From the NCBI GenBank assembly GCA_002299495.1, contig DBNZ01000207.1, positions 1 through 22,205 on the forward strand: 22,205 bases of DNA, read 5' to 3'. Position numbers and translations under genes: made by a program. Below are positions 16,049 to 22,205 of this stretch, in pieces (the stretch's first letter is position 1; each line of letters opens with the position of its first letter). The stretch comes from Methylococcaceae bacterium UBA659. GTDB taxonomy: Bacteria; Pseudomonadota; Gammaproteobacteria; Methylococcales; Methylomonadaceae. The notes below the pieces were generated by a model that saw nothing but the letters and a program-made list of their open reading frames with translations, searched no databases and was not told the DNA's origin.

Positions 16049-16059
16049 TTAATTTCAAA

Positions 16060-17046
16060 TTAACCTTCTAATGAGGCGAGCCGCTCTGCAAGAATCCCTT
16101 CCAAAGTTTCTAGGGCTTTAGTAAAGCCTTCGATACCTTCAGCTAATTTATCTCTAGCCATTCGATTTTCTTCATGCATTTTTGCAAACGTGTCTTTATC
16201 GACAACAATTCTTTCTATATCCATTGTTGTAGCATTTTCAGGATCCAATTTACGGGGCAAATTCCCTTCAGTAGCTTGTAACTCCCCTAATAACGCAGGG
16301 GCGATAGTCAATAAATCAGACCCCGCCAACTCGGTAATTTCACCAATATTTCTGAAACTCGCACCCATAACTTCAGTTTTATAACCAAATTTTTTGTAAT
16401 AGTTATAAATGGTAGCAACCGAGATTACCCCTGGGTCTTCTGAGGGTGGATATGATTCACGGCCAGTATCTTTTTTGTACCAATCCAGAATTCGTCCAAC
16501 GAAAGGTGAAATTAATGTAATTCCATTTTCGGCGCAAGCGATAGCCTGGTGAATACCGAATAACAAAGTTAAATTGCAGTGGATACCTTCTCTTTCTAAG
16601 ACGGCCGCAGCTTGGATGCCTTCCCACGTTGCCGCTATTTTTATCAAAATCCGTTCTCTGGAAACACCAGCCGCTTCGTACTGGGCGATAATTTCCCGGC
16701 CTTTAGCAATAGTTCCATGCACATCAAATGAAAGCCTGGCATCTACTTCTGTGGACACCCTACCTTCGATAATATCTATAATTTTCAAGCCAAATGCAAC
16801 TGCAAGGCGATCAAACGCTAACGAAACAACTTGTGCGGGCGTTGCCCCGTCACCGAGTGTTTGTCTTGCGCCTTTCAATGTGTCATCAACAATACCTTGA
16901 TACTGGGGCATTTGTGCAGCAGCAGTTATCAACGAAGGATTAGTTGTCGCGTCACGTGGTTTAAATTTTTCTATAGCCTCAAGATCACCTGTATCGGCCA
17001 CAACCACAGTGTGTTGTTTTAATTGTTCGAGTAAATTTTTTTTCAT
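16060..17046 (-). CDS. tal: Transaldolase (TalB type)
   Basis: Transaldolase moves a dihydroxyacetone unit from a ketose phosphate to an aldose phosphate. In the RuMP cycle it takes part in rearranging hexose and triose phosphates back to ribulose 5-phosphate. The 328-residue protein is of the classical TalB length. Asp18 in VVADTGD, the DATTNPSLI segment (32-40), and the Schiff-base Lys136 in RILIKIAATWEG are all present. So are NLTLLF and SPFVGRILDW with the phosphate-binding Arg. AAGG lies about ten bases before the ATG. It follows the two repeat-protein genes after a gap holding the frame-shifted remnant of the second and a hairpin with six Us, so it probably also has its own promoter. 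Confidence 0.97.
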   Translation of the reverse strand: MKKNLLEQLKQHTVVVADTGDLEAIEKFKPRDATTNPSLITAAAQMPQYQGIVDDTLKGARQTLGDGATPAQVVSLAFDRLAVAFGLKIIDIIEGRVSTEVDARLSFDVHGTIAKGREIIAQYEAAGVSRERILIKIAATWEGIQAAAVLEREGIHCNLTLLFGIHQAIACAENGITLISPFVGRILDWYKKDTGRESYPPSEDPGVISVATIYNYYKKFGYKTEVMGASFRNIGEITELAGSDLLTIAPALLGELQATEGNLPRKLDPENATTMDIERIVVDKDTFAKMHEENRMARDKLAEGIEGFTKALETLEGILAERLASLEG

Positions 17047-17137
17047 TTCAAAATACCTTATATTAAATCAGAAATTTTTTTCTTAGTTCAGCAGGCCTTG
17101 AGATCGCCCTCTAAGAATTTAATGTTGATCTATGTGC

Positions 17138-17165
17138 AAAAAAGCGGGAGCAAACCTCGCAGGTT
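17138..17165 (-). terminator. Weak terminator-like structure upstream of tal
   Basis: On the minus strand AACCT (17161-17165) and AGGTT (17153-17157) form a five-pair stem around GCG. Alternatively GCGAGG and CTCCCGC (17144-17160) pair with a mismatch. Six Us (17138-17143) follow. It would end transcripts of the repeat-protein genes before tal. Confidence 0.4.
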
Positions 17166-17198
17166 ACTTCAACATTAATCGTAGACACATGACAGTGA

Positions 17199-17300
17199 TC
17201 AGGAACGGCTTTGAATATATTTTCCAACAGTGGTCAATACAACCACAGGAACCTTCTCTACCGCCGCAGCTTGTCACTTTATGTATTTCTCTACGCTACT
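17199..17300 (-). pseudogene. Out-of-frame continuation of the repeat protein, with two further motif copies
   Basis: Shifting frame by -1 at the A6 run (T6 at 17300-17305 on the plus strand) just before the stop of the upstream gene continues the protein as SSVEKYIK. One TGA (17274-17276) follows, then 24 codons ending in TTVGKYIQSRS and a second TGA (17199-17201). Both SSVEKYI and TTVGKYI fit the repeat motif, and their spacing (16 and 22 residues) continues the alternating rhythm of the intact copies. The simplest reading is a longer ancestral C-terminus broken by a one-base deletion and a CGA-to-TGA-type change. Ribosomal or transcriptional slippage on the A run could still add the first extra motif. 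Confidence 0.7.
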
Positions 17301-17971
17301 TTTTTAGGCAGGATTTCTACCTTCTGTAGATATCTGGCCACACCCGTGATAGTAGGCGATGCAGGCTTGTCGCCAGCCATTTTTTTCAACAAGGTTTTCT
17401 TTACAAGATACTTAGACACACTACTTAACTTTGGTAAATATTCTTGTTGTTTTAGATACCTTGTTACGGTTGTTTCACAAAAAGCAGCTGTTTGAGTTGC
17501 ATTAGCCTTATCTGCATATTTCATCCTTGTAATATATTTTGATACGCTGCTCGCCTTGGGTTGATTTTCTTCTTTTTTTAGATATCTAGAAACACCCGAT
17601 GTTTTAGGCAATGTTGGTAGATTTTTTATATACTTACCAACACCCGTAACTTTCTGCACAGTTAGCCCTGCTTGTCTTTCAGCTAATCTTATTCTTAAGG
17701 TGTATCTTTCAACAGATGATAATTTATTTTTCTCTTGATCTTTAATGTACTTGGCTACGCCACTGATAACCACATGACTAGACTGTGCTTGTTCGCTATC
17801 GACTAATGGAATTTGTTTTTCTATATACCTAGAGACACCCGTACGTCTATCTTCAACACCAACGGTTTTGCTCTCATTCACATACATATCATCTGAATAA
17901 GGCTTCTTGAGAAAAAAGAATAAACCTGCAACAGCGGGGAAAAACAAACCAGGGAAAGTAATATCATTCAT
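17291..17971 (-). CDS. Membrane-anchored protein with nine TGVxRYL-type repeats
   Basis: I do not recognise this 226-residue protein. A short hydrophobic segment (about residues 5-21, ending LFFFLKK) could anchor its N-terminus in the membrane, with the basic remainder in the cytoplasm. The rest is a basic, low-complexity chain with nine copies of [TS]-[GST]-V-x-[RK]-Y-[ILT]. They start at residues 44, 70, 85, 109, 125, 141, 167, 183 and 209: TGVSRYI, SGVAKYI, SSVERYT, TGVGKYI, SGVSRYL, SSVSKYI, TTVTRYL, SSVSKYL, TGVARYL. The conserved Tyr recurs at alternating intervals of about 15-16 and 24-26 residues. Its ATG follows the previous gene's stop by three bases, with AGGA inside that gene, so the two are coupled. 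The repeat array continues out of frame after the stop. Multivalent linker or scaffold is the most natural guess, unproven. Confidence 0.8.
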   Translation of the reverse strand: MNDITFPGLFFPAVAGLFFFLKKPYSDDMYVNESKTVGVEDRRTGVSRYIEKQIPLVDSEQAQSSHVVISGVAKYIKDQEKNKLSSVERYTLRIRLAERQAGLTVQKVTGVGKYIKNLPTLPKTSGVSRYLKKEENQPKASSVSKYITRMKYADKANATQTAAFCETTVTRYLKQQEYLPKLSSVSKYLVKKTLLKKMAGDKPASPTITGVARYLQKVEILPKKVA

Positions 17972-17974
17972 TGG

Positions 17975-18664
17975 TTATCCTCGATTACGCATGTACTTTT
18001 CAACTCCAGTAGCTGCCGATTTTAGCACCTGATCTTTTTGGGTTGTTATTTGCTTAGCGACATAGCGGGCTACACCAGTAACCGCAGTAGAAGTCTTAGC
18101 TTGTTTTTCAATATATCTCGACACTCCAGTACCTGACACCTTGTTCAAATACCGGGCAACACCGGTTAATTTTTGGCTTTCCCCACCCATATCTGGACTG
18201 TATGTAGCTTTACTCGCACTAGAGCAAACTGAAAATTTACCTTTAAATCTAAACAACACAAATCCCGCTGCAAGCACCAACAACCCAACTATTAACATCG
18301 TCATATCGGATGAATCTTTTTCTTGGGTAGTTAGCATCACTGGCTCTACTGTTGAAGATTCACTAATAACTGCTGCTTGTGGCTCTGTCGTTTTCGCTGC
18401 TGAAGATGACGCCTCAGAGTGTTTGTAACTGCTATCGCTATAAACAATTTTTGGTTCAAAATTTGCGGCTGGATATTTTGTATCAACCTGAAAAGTTGAC
18501 TCAGCTTCAACTGAAGATGACGAACTTTTTTCTATGTATTCTTTATCTTGGTAAACCACTTCTGGTTGAAAATCTGATGCAGGATATTTTTCATCAGCCA
18601 TAACTGAAGTGCTAATCATCATTGACATTGCAAACAGATAAGTAATAACTTGATTTTTCTTCAC
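17975..18664 (-). CDS. Membrane protein with periplasmic KYPA repeats and a cytoplasmic TGVxRYL-repeat tail
   Basis: I do not recognise this 229-residue protein. The start is a GTG at 18664 with GGAG seven bases upstream. Residues 1-23 form a signal peptide ending VMA, with predicted cleavage before Asp24. Two related segments follow: KYPASDFQPEVVYQDKEYI (26-44) and KYPAANFEPKIVYSDSSYK (63-81), separated by Ser-rich linkers. A membrane helix at about 121-138 is followed by RFKGKF, which by the positive-inside rule puts the C-terminus in the cytoplasm. The tail carries four motifs: TGVARYL (167), TGVSRYI (179), TGVARYV (196) and TGVEKYM (219). The same motif fills the next gene, which starts three bases after this stop. 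It lies 70 bases after tkt in the RuMP cluster, behind a hairpin. The function is unknown. Confidence 0.85.
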   Translation of the reverse strand: MKKNQVITYLFAMSMMISTSVMADEKYPASDFQPEVVYQDKEYIEKSSSSSVEAESTFQVDTKYPAANFEPKIVYSDSSYKHSEASSSAAKTTEPQAAVISESSTVEPVMLTTQEKDSSDMTMLIVGLLVLAAGFVLFRFKGKFSVCSSASKATYSPDMGGESQKLTGVARYLNKVSGTGVSRYIEKQAKTSTAVTGVARYVAKQITTQKDQVLKSAATGVEKYMRNRG

Positions 18665-18687
18665 TTTCTTCTCCCATGTTCAGCACT

Positions 18688-18718
18688 AAAAGATAGGCGG
18701 TTGGTATATCCCCTATCT
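18688..18718 (-). promoter_or_regulatory. Hairpin between tkt and the repeat-protein genes
   Basis: On the minus strand AGATAGG (18712-18718) pairs perfectly with CCTATCT (18691-18697) around a 14-base loop, followed by three further Ts and then A. The stem is good but the U tract is short, so it may be a leaky terminator, an RNA processing site or a 3' stability element of the tkt message. Confidence 0.5.
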
Positions 18719-18734
18719 CGACTATTTGTATTTG

Positions 18735-20729
18735 TTAAAGCACAGCTTCAACATTATTGATTACATTTTCTACCGTGAAGCCAAACTCTTTAAACAATTG
18801 GCCTGCAGGCGCAGACTCACCAAAATGGTTTATACCAACAATTTTTCCCTCAGTTCCAGCGTATTTCCACCATCCGTCAGTGACGCCGGCTTCGATAACT
18901 ACACGCTTCGTCACTGCGGCCGGTAAAACCGATTCACAGTAGCCGACATCCTGGGATTCAAATACATTGGTTGAAGGCATGGACACAACCCTTATTTTAT
19001 TTCCTTTTCCAGCCAGCTTCTCTGCCGCTTTCATTGCCAGTTCTACCTCAGAACCGGTTGCAATGATGATAGCTTCAGGCTGGCCTTCGCAATCTTTAAG
19101 CACATAACCACCTTTTGCTATGTTGGCGATTTGCTCTTCTGTTCTAGGCATATGCGCCAGCGTTTGCCTTGAAAATACAAGCGAGGTTGGGCCGTCACGC
19201 CGCTCAATCGCAGCTTTCCATGAAACAGCCGTTTCCACTGCGTCACAAGGACGCCACACCCGCATGTTAGGAATCAACCTTAGCGTAGCTATTTGTTCAA
19301 TAGGTTGATGTGTTGGCCCATCTTCACCTAACCCAATAGAATCATGAGTGTAGACAAAAATAGATCTAATCTTCATCAATGCCGCCATACGAAGTGCGTT
19401 GCGGGCATATTCAGAAAACATCAAAAATGTTGCGCCGAAAGGCATCAAGCCGCCATGAAGTGCTATTCCGTTCATTATGGCCGACATGCCAAATTCGCGG
19501 ACACCATAGTTTATATAGTTTGCATCTGGCTTATTAGCCCTCATCGGCACATGACCAGACCATTCTGTCATATTTGAACAACCTAGGTCGGCTGAACCGC
19601 CAAAAATCTCAGGTAACAATTTCGCATAACCTTCGATTGAAGCCAATGAAGACAACCGGGTCGCTATTGATTTAGCCTCGGCATTGACTGAATTTATGAA
19701 AGCCGCTGAATCCGCATTCCAGTTTTCTGGAAGCTCGCCAGCCATACGGCGTCCAAAATCGGCAGCTAATTCTGGATACTCTGATTTATAGGATGCAAAT
19801 CTTTCGTTCCACTCTGCCTCGGCTTTTCTGCCTTTAGTTTTTGCGTCCCATGCTGCGTATATTTCTGCTGGAACTTCGAACGCATCATAGTCCCAGCCCA
19901 AAGCGGCTTTGGTCAAATTAATTTCTTCTTGACCAAGTGGTGCACCATGGCATGCATGGGTTCCCTTTTTATTTGGCGAACCAAAGCCTATTGTGGTTTT
20001 ACAGCATATTAGCGTTGGTTTATCGCCCATAGCTTTTGCCATGGCTATTGCTTTAGAAACCGCTTCGGAATCGTGACCATCAACATCAGCAATTACATGC
20101 CATCCATATGCTTCAAACCGCATGGGGGTATTGTCCGTAAACCAGCCTTCGACATGTCCATCGATCGAAATTCCATTGTCATCCCAAAAAGCGATCAATT
20201 TGCCTAGACCTAAAGTCCCGGCTAACGAACACGCTTCGTGAGAAATGCCTTCCATCAAACAACCGTCACCTAGGAATACATAAGTATGGTGATCAACTAT
20301 TTCGTGTCCATGGCGGTTAAAATGAGCGGCCAAAGCCTTTTCCGCAATTGCCATCCCCACGGCATTGGTAACGCCCTGGCCTAATGGCCCCGTGGTCGTT
20401 TCTATGCCTGGTGCGTAGCCATACTCTGGATGACCGGGCGTTTTAGAATGCAATTGACGAAAGCTCTTTAAATCTTCGATTGACAACTCATAACCGGTCA
20501 GGTGCAACAGAGAATAAATCAACATCGAACCATGGCCATTTGAAAGCGCAAATCTATCGCGGTTAGGCCATTTTGGATTAGTTGGGTTGTGGCACATGTA
20601 ATCATTCCACAACACCTCAGCGATATCGGCCATCCCCATGGGGGCCCCTGGGTGTCCAGAGTTTGCCTTTTGAACGGCGTCCATGCTCAAAGCGCGTATG
20701 GCATTCGCTAATTGTCGGCGCGAAGTCAT
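18735..20729 (-). CDS. tkt: Transketolase
   Basis: Transketolase moves two-carbon units between sugar phosphates using thiamine diphosphate, and in the RuMP cycle regenerates the pentose phosphates that accept formaldehyde. The 664-residue protein follows E. coli TktA closely. His26 is in KANSGHPGAPMG, and GHGS is at 65-68. The ThDP/metal motif GDGCLMEG has Asp155, and Asn185 is in FWDDNG. The pyrimidine-domain segment is SIGLGEDGPTHQPIEQ. The open frame extends 20 codons further upstream, but the ATG at 20727-20729 has AAGGAG six bases before it and gives the family's standard start MTSRRQLANAIR, so it was chosen. It lies 128 bases after hxlB, and two hairpins occupy that gap. Confidence 0.97.
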   Translation of the reverse strand: MTSRRQLANAIRALSMDAVQKANSGHPGAPMGMADIAEVLWNDYMCHNPTNPKWPNRDRFALSNGHGSMLIYSLLHLTGYELSIEDLKSFRQLHSKTPGHPEYGYAPGIETTTGPLGQGVTNAVGMAIAEKALAAHFNRHGHEIVDHHTYVFLGDGCLMEGISHEACSLAGTLGLGKLIAFWDDNGISIDGHVEGWFTDNTPMRFEAYGWHVIADVDGHDSEAVSKAIAMAKAMGDKPTLICCKTTIGFGSPNKKGTHACHGAPLGQEEINLTKAALGWDYDAFEVPAEIYAAWDAKTKGRKAEAEWNERFASYKSEYPELAADFGRRMAGELPENWNADSAAFINSVNAEAKSIATRLSSLASIEGYAKLLPEIFGGSADLGCSNMTEWSGHVPMRANKPDANYINYGVREFGMSAIMNGIALHGGLMPFGATFLMFSEYARNALRMAALMKIRSIFVYTHDSIGLGEDGPTHQPIEQIATLRLIPNMRVWRPCDAVETAVSWKAAIERRDGPTSLVFSRQTLAHMPRTEEQIANIAKGGYVLKDCEGQPEAIIIATGSEVELAMKAAEKLAGKGNKIRVVSMPSTNVFESQDVGYCESVLPAAVTKRVVIEAGVTDGWWKYAGTEGKIVGINHFGESAPAGQLFKEFGFTVENVINNVEAVL

Positions 20730-20769
20730 GTCATTCTCCTTATATTCGATACGGGTAAATAAGGGTTGA

Positions 20770-20790
20770 ATTGCCGATGCTATCGGCAAT
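20770..20790. repeat. Perfect nine-base inverted repeat between hxlB and tkt
   Basis: ATTGCCGAT (20770-20778) and ATCGGCAAT (20782-20790) form a perfect stem around a three-base loop. On the minus strand no U tract follows. A six-T run lies about nine bases beyond it on the plus strand. It lies about 40 bases before the tkt ATG and may protect or process the tkt message. Confidence 0.7.
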
Positions 20791-20814
20791 AACTTATGTT
20801 TTTTCCTTTAAGTT

Positions 20815-20847
20815 AAAACAAGAACGAGTGGATAAAACCACTCGCTC
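20815..20847 (-). terminator. Terminator or attenuator after hxlB
   Basis: On the minus strand GAGCGAGTGG (20838-20847) pairs with CCACTCGTTC (20822-20831), ten pairs with one G-U, around loop TTTTAT, and is followed by TTGTTTT. It starts ten bases after the hxlB stop. The broken U tract suggests partial termination, which would give much more hxlA-hxlB than tkt message. Confidence 0.65.
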
Positions 20848-20857
20848 AATGTCAACA

Positions 20858-21391
20858 TCATTCTAAATTTGCGTGCCTTTCCCTCATCACTTCTTCGGGT
20901 ATGCCTTTTTCATGGATAATATGGGAAACTGTGGCCTCCAAAAACAATAATGTAGAAAGCTCAAATACTGTCCCCATTGGCATTCCAAACACTTTTCCGT
21001 ACTGTTCTGCACGACCAATCTGGAATACCGCATCAGCCATATCACCGATAGTTGATGACTCTTTGGCGGAAATTAAGATGATGTTAGCGCCAACTTTTCT
21101 AGCGCTCTTGGTAAACGCCACTAATTGTTCTGTTTCACCAGAGCCAGAGATAATTATCAACAGATCACCAGCTTTAATACTCGGCGTAACAATTTCTCCG
21201 ACCACACTAACGTCATAACCAGCATGAACCAAACGCATCGCAAAAAAGTTACCAACCAATTTTGACCTTCCCGCACCGGATATAAAAACCCTTTTTGCGT
21301 TATCAAGCAAATCCGTCAGTTTTGCATCGTATGCAGTGTCGGTAGCTTCTAAGATGCTTGAAATTTTCTCTACGACAAGCTGCTGGTGCAT
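20858..21391 (-). CDS. hxlB: 6-phospho-3-hexuloisomerase
   Basis: The enzyme (PHI) converts D-arabino-3-hexulose 6-phosphate to fructose 6-phosphate, the second step of RuMP formaldehyde fixation. The 177-residue protein is a single SIS (sugar isomerase) domain. FISGAGRSKLVGNFFAMRL (36-54) and ISGSGETEQL (81-90) hold the sugar-phosphate-binding Ser residues, and GMPMGTVFELSTLLFLEA and RERHANLE at the end are typical of PHI. It starts three bases after the hxlA stop, with GAGG inside the hxlA end, so the two are translationally coupled and probably made in equal amounts, fitting their consecutive reactions. A strong hairpin follows the stop. Confidence 0.96.
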   Translation of the reverse strand: MHQQLVVEKISSILEATDTAYDAKLTDLLDNAKRVFISGAGRSKLVGNFFAMRLVHAGYDVSVVGEIVTPSIKAGDLLIIISGSGETEQLVAFTKSARKVGANIILISAKESSTIGDMADAVFQIGRAEQYGKVFGMPMGTVFELSTLLFLEATVSHIIHEKGIPEEVMRERHANLE

Positions 21392-21394
21392 TGC

Positions 21395-22042
21395 TTATAC
21401 CTCGGTGGCTTCAACCAGCTCGCGAATTTCACGCGCTGCTTCGGCTGGGGATGGTGCACTGTAAATAGCCGCTCCTACCACGATAATATTCGCACCTGCA
21501 CGAACAACGTCTTGAACAGTTGATGGCTTGATACCGCCAGCAACGGAAATCCTGACATTCAAGCCCAGTCTCGCGATATCGCTCAAATCAGCAAATGGAG
21601 TATGACCCGCTGCTTGGGCATCCAAGCCGGTATGGACACCCATGATGTGGGCGCCTGCTCCAGCAGTTGCACGCGCACAAGCCAACTTGTCTTCTACGTT
21701 GATCAAATCGATTTGGGCTTCAGCGCCATAAGCGTTAGCGGCTTTAATGACACCGACACAAGTTGCTAGACCAGATACTCCCAGTACAGTACAAATATCT
21801 GCGCCCGCAGCATAGAATGGGGCTGCTTCATATTCGCCAGCATCCATTGTTTTAAGGTCAACTAAAATCAGTTTATCTGGAAATTTTGCTCTAAGAGCTT
21901 TAAGAAGATTGATGCCATTGTGTTTTATACATGGAGTGCCAATCTCAAAAATATCGATGTGAGGCGCAACTTGTTCCGCAAGGGCTACTGTTGCGTCAAA
22001 GTCAAGTGAATCCAATGCCATCTGAATTAATGGTCTAGCCAT
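21395..22042 (-). CDS. hxlA: 3-hexulose-6-phosphate synthase
   Basis: HPS condenses formaldehyde with ribulose 5-phosphate to give 3-hexulose 6-phosphate, the entry reaction of the RuMP cycle. The 215-residue protein has the orotidine-5'-phosphate decarboxylase-superfamily barrel. Asp11 is in MALDSLD, and the catalytic DLKTMD is at 62-67, followed by GADICTVLGV. GVHTGLDAQ and the C-terminal phosphate-binding VAGGIKPST and GANIIVVGAAI complete the active site. GGAG lies eight bases before the ATG, and a near-consensus promoter lies about 60-90 bases upstream, so this is the head of the cluster and probably very highly expressed. It is the clearest evidence that the organism is an RuMP methylotroph. 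Confidence 0.97.
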   Translation of the reverse strand: MARPLIQMALDSLDFDATVALAEQVAPHIDIFEIGTPCIKHNGINLLKALRAKFPDKLILVDLKTMDAGEYEAAPFYAAGADICTVLGVSGLATCVGVIKAANAYGAEAQIDLINVEDKLACARATAGAGAHIMGVHTGLDAQAAGHTPFADLSDIARLGLNVRISVAGGIKPSTVQDVVRAGANIIVVGAAIYSAPSPAEAAREIRELVEATEV

Positions 22043-22102
22043 GATATATGCTCCGAAGGGTTATTTAGTTATTAGAGATTGCATAATTGATTTGCGGGGA
22101 TA

Positions 22103-22132
22103 ACTGTAAAGTAGAAAGGGCAGGACTGTCAA
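22103..22132 (-). promoter_or_regulatory. Sigma70-type promoter of the hxlA cluster
   Basis: On the minus strand a perfect TTGACA (22127-22132) is followed after 18 bases by TACAGT (22103-22108), or after 17 bases by TTACAG. The predicted transcript would have a leader of about 50-55 bases before the hxlA ATG. Further upstream, TTGACTAAA and TTGAACTAAA near 22180-22205 are similar short repeats of unknown meaning. Confidence 0.65.
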
Positions 22133-22205
22133 TGCCAAATGCACAATAGAATTGAAGATGAGAACTATCGTTGTTTCAACCTTTAGTTCAATCCATTTTA
22201 GTCAA

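Noticed and set aside
17165..17277. 37-codon GTG-initiated, Cys-rich minus-strand frame (starts VTSCGGREGSCGC)
   Set aside because: It overlaps the frame that carries the SSVEKYI and TTVGKYI motif copies. That frame explains the sequence better, and the GTG lacks a ribosome site.
17211..17495. Plus-strand open frames of 65 and 94 codons near the repeat genes
   Set aside because: They are antisense to the repeat protein and its out-of-frame tail, whose motif pattern clearly shows the minus strand is the coding one.
18735..20789. Longer 684-residue transketolase start at 20789
   Set aside because: The extra 20 codons run through the inverted repeat at 20770-20790 and lack a ribosome site, while the ATG at 20729 has AAGGAG at ideal spacing.

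Overview
The window looks like chromosome of a gammaproteobacterial methylotroph, most likely a type I methanotroph (order Methylococcales). Two things support this. First, there is a complete ribulose-monophosphate (RuMP) formaldehyde-assimilation cluster: 3-hexulose-6-phosphate synthase, 6-phospho-3-hexuloisomerase, transketolase, transaldolase and class II fructose-bisphosphate aldolase. Second, the housekeeping gene order is typical of gammaproteobacteria: nudJ-mnmA-x-purB, clpS-clpA/infA/aat and trxB/ftsK. No methane monooxygenase or methanol dehydrogenase gene lies in the window, so the methanotroph assignment is inference.

Layout. 1-2352 (minus): nudJ, mnmA, a small membrane protein made of two tandem copies of one domain in the slot where E. 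coli has hflD, and the start of purB. 2525-5128 (plus): clpS-clpA. 5164-7862 (minus): infA, bpt, aat, trxB. Together clpS, clpA, aat and bpt form a nearly complete bacterial N-degron pathway. 8322-10613 (plus): ftsK with its own terminator. 10683-13512: an envelope module of a LpxH-like diphosphatase (plus) facing a MJ1255/VC2487-type glycosyltransferase and a PAP2 phosphatase (minus, overlapping). A 446-bp GC-rich, hairpin-rich non-coding island sits between the two arms. 13750-14896: an AT-rich stretch with a small lipoprotein (minus) and mobA (plus).

14902-22042 (minus) is the RuMP cluster, read from right to left: hxlA, hxlB, tkt, two unrecognised repeat proteins, tal, fba. A good sigma70-type promoter lies upstream of hxlA. 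Hairpins lie in the hxlB-tkt, tkt-repeat gene, repeat gene-tal and tal-fba gaps, so relative expression is probably set by partial termination or RNA processing. The fba terminator is encoded inside the last codons of the convergent mobA.

The most unusual content is the gene pair at 17291-18664. Both proteins carry a predicted membrane anchor and a basic, presumably cytoplasmic tail built from a repeated heptad-like motif, [TS]-[GST]-V-x-[RK]-Y-[ILVMT]. There are four copies in the first protein and nine in the second. Two further copies continue past the second gene's stop in another frame, after an A6 run, interrupted by one TGA. Sitting between tkt and tal, the pair could be a multivalent membrane scaffold for RuMP enzymes, but this function is an inference and no homologue was recognised.
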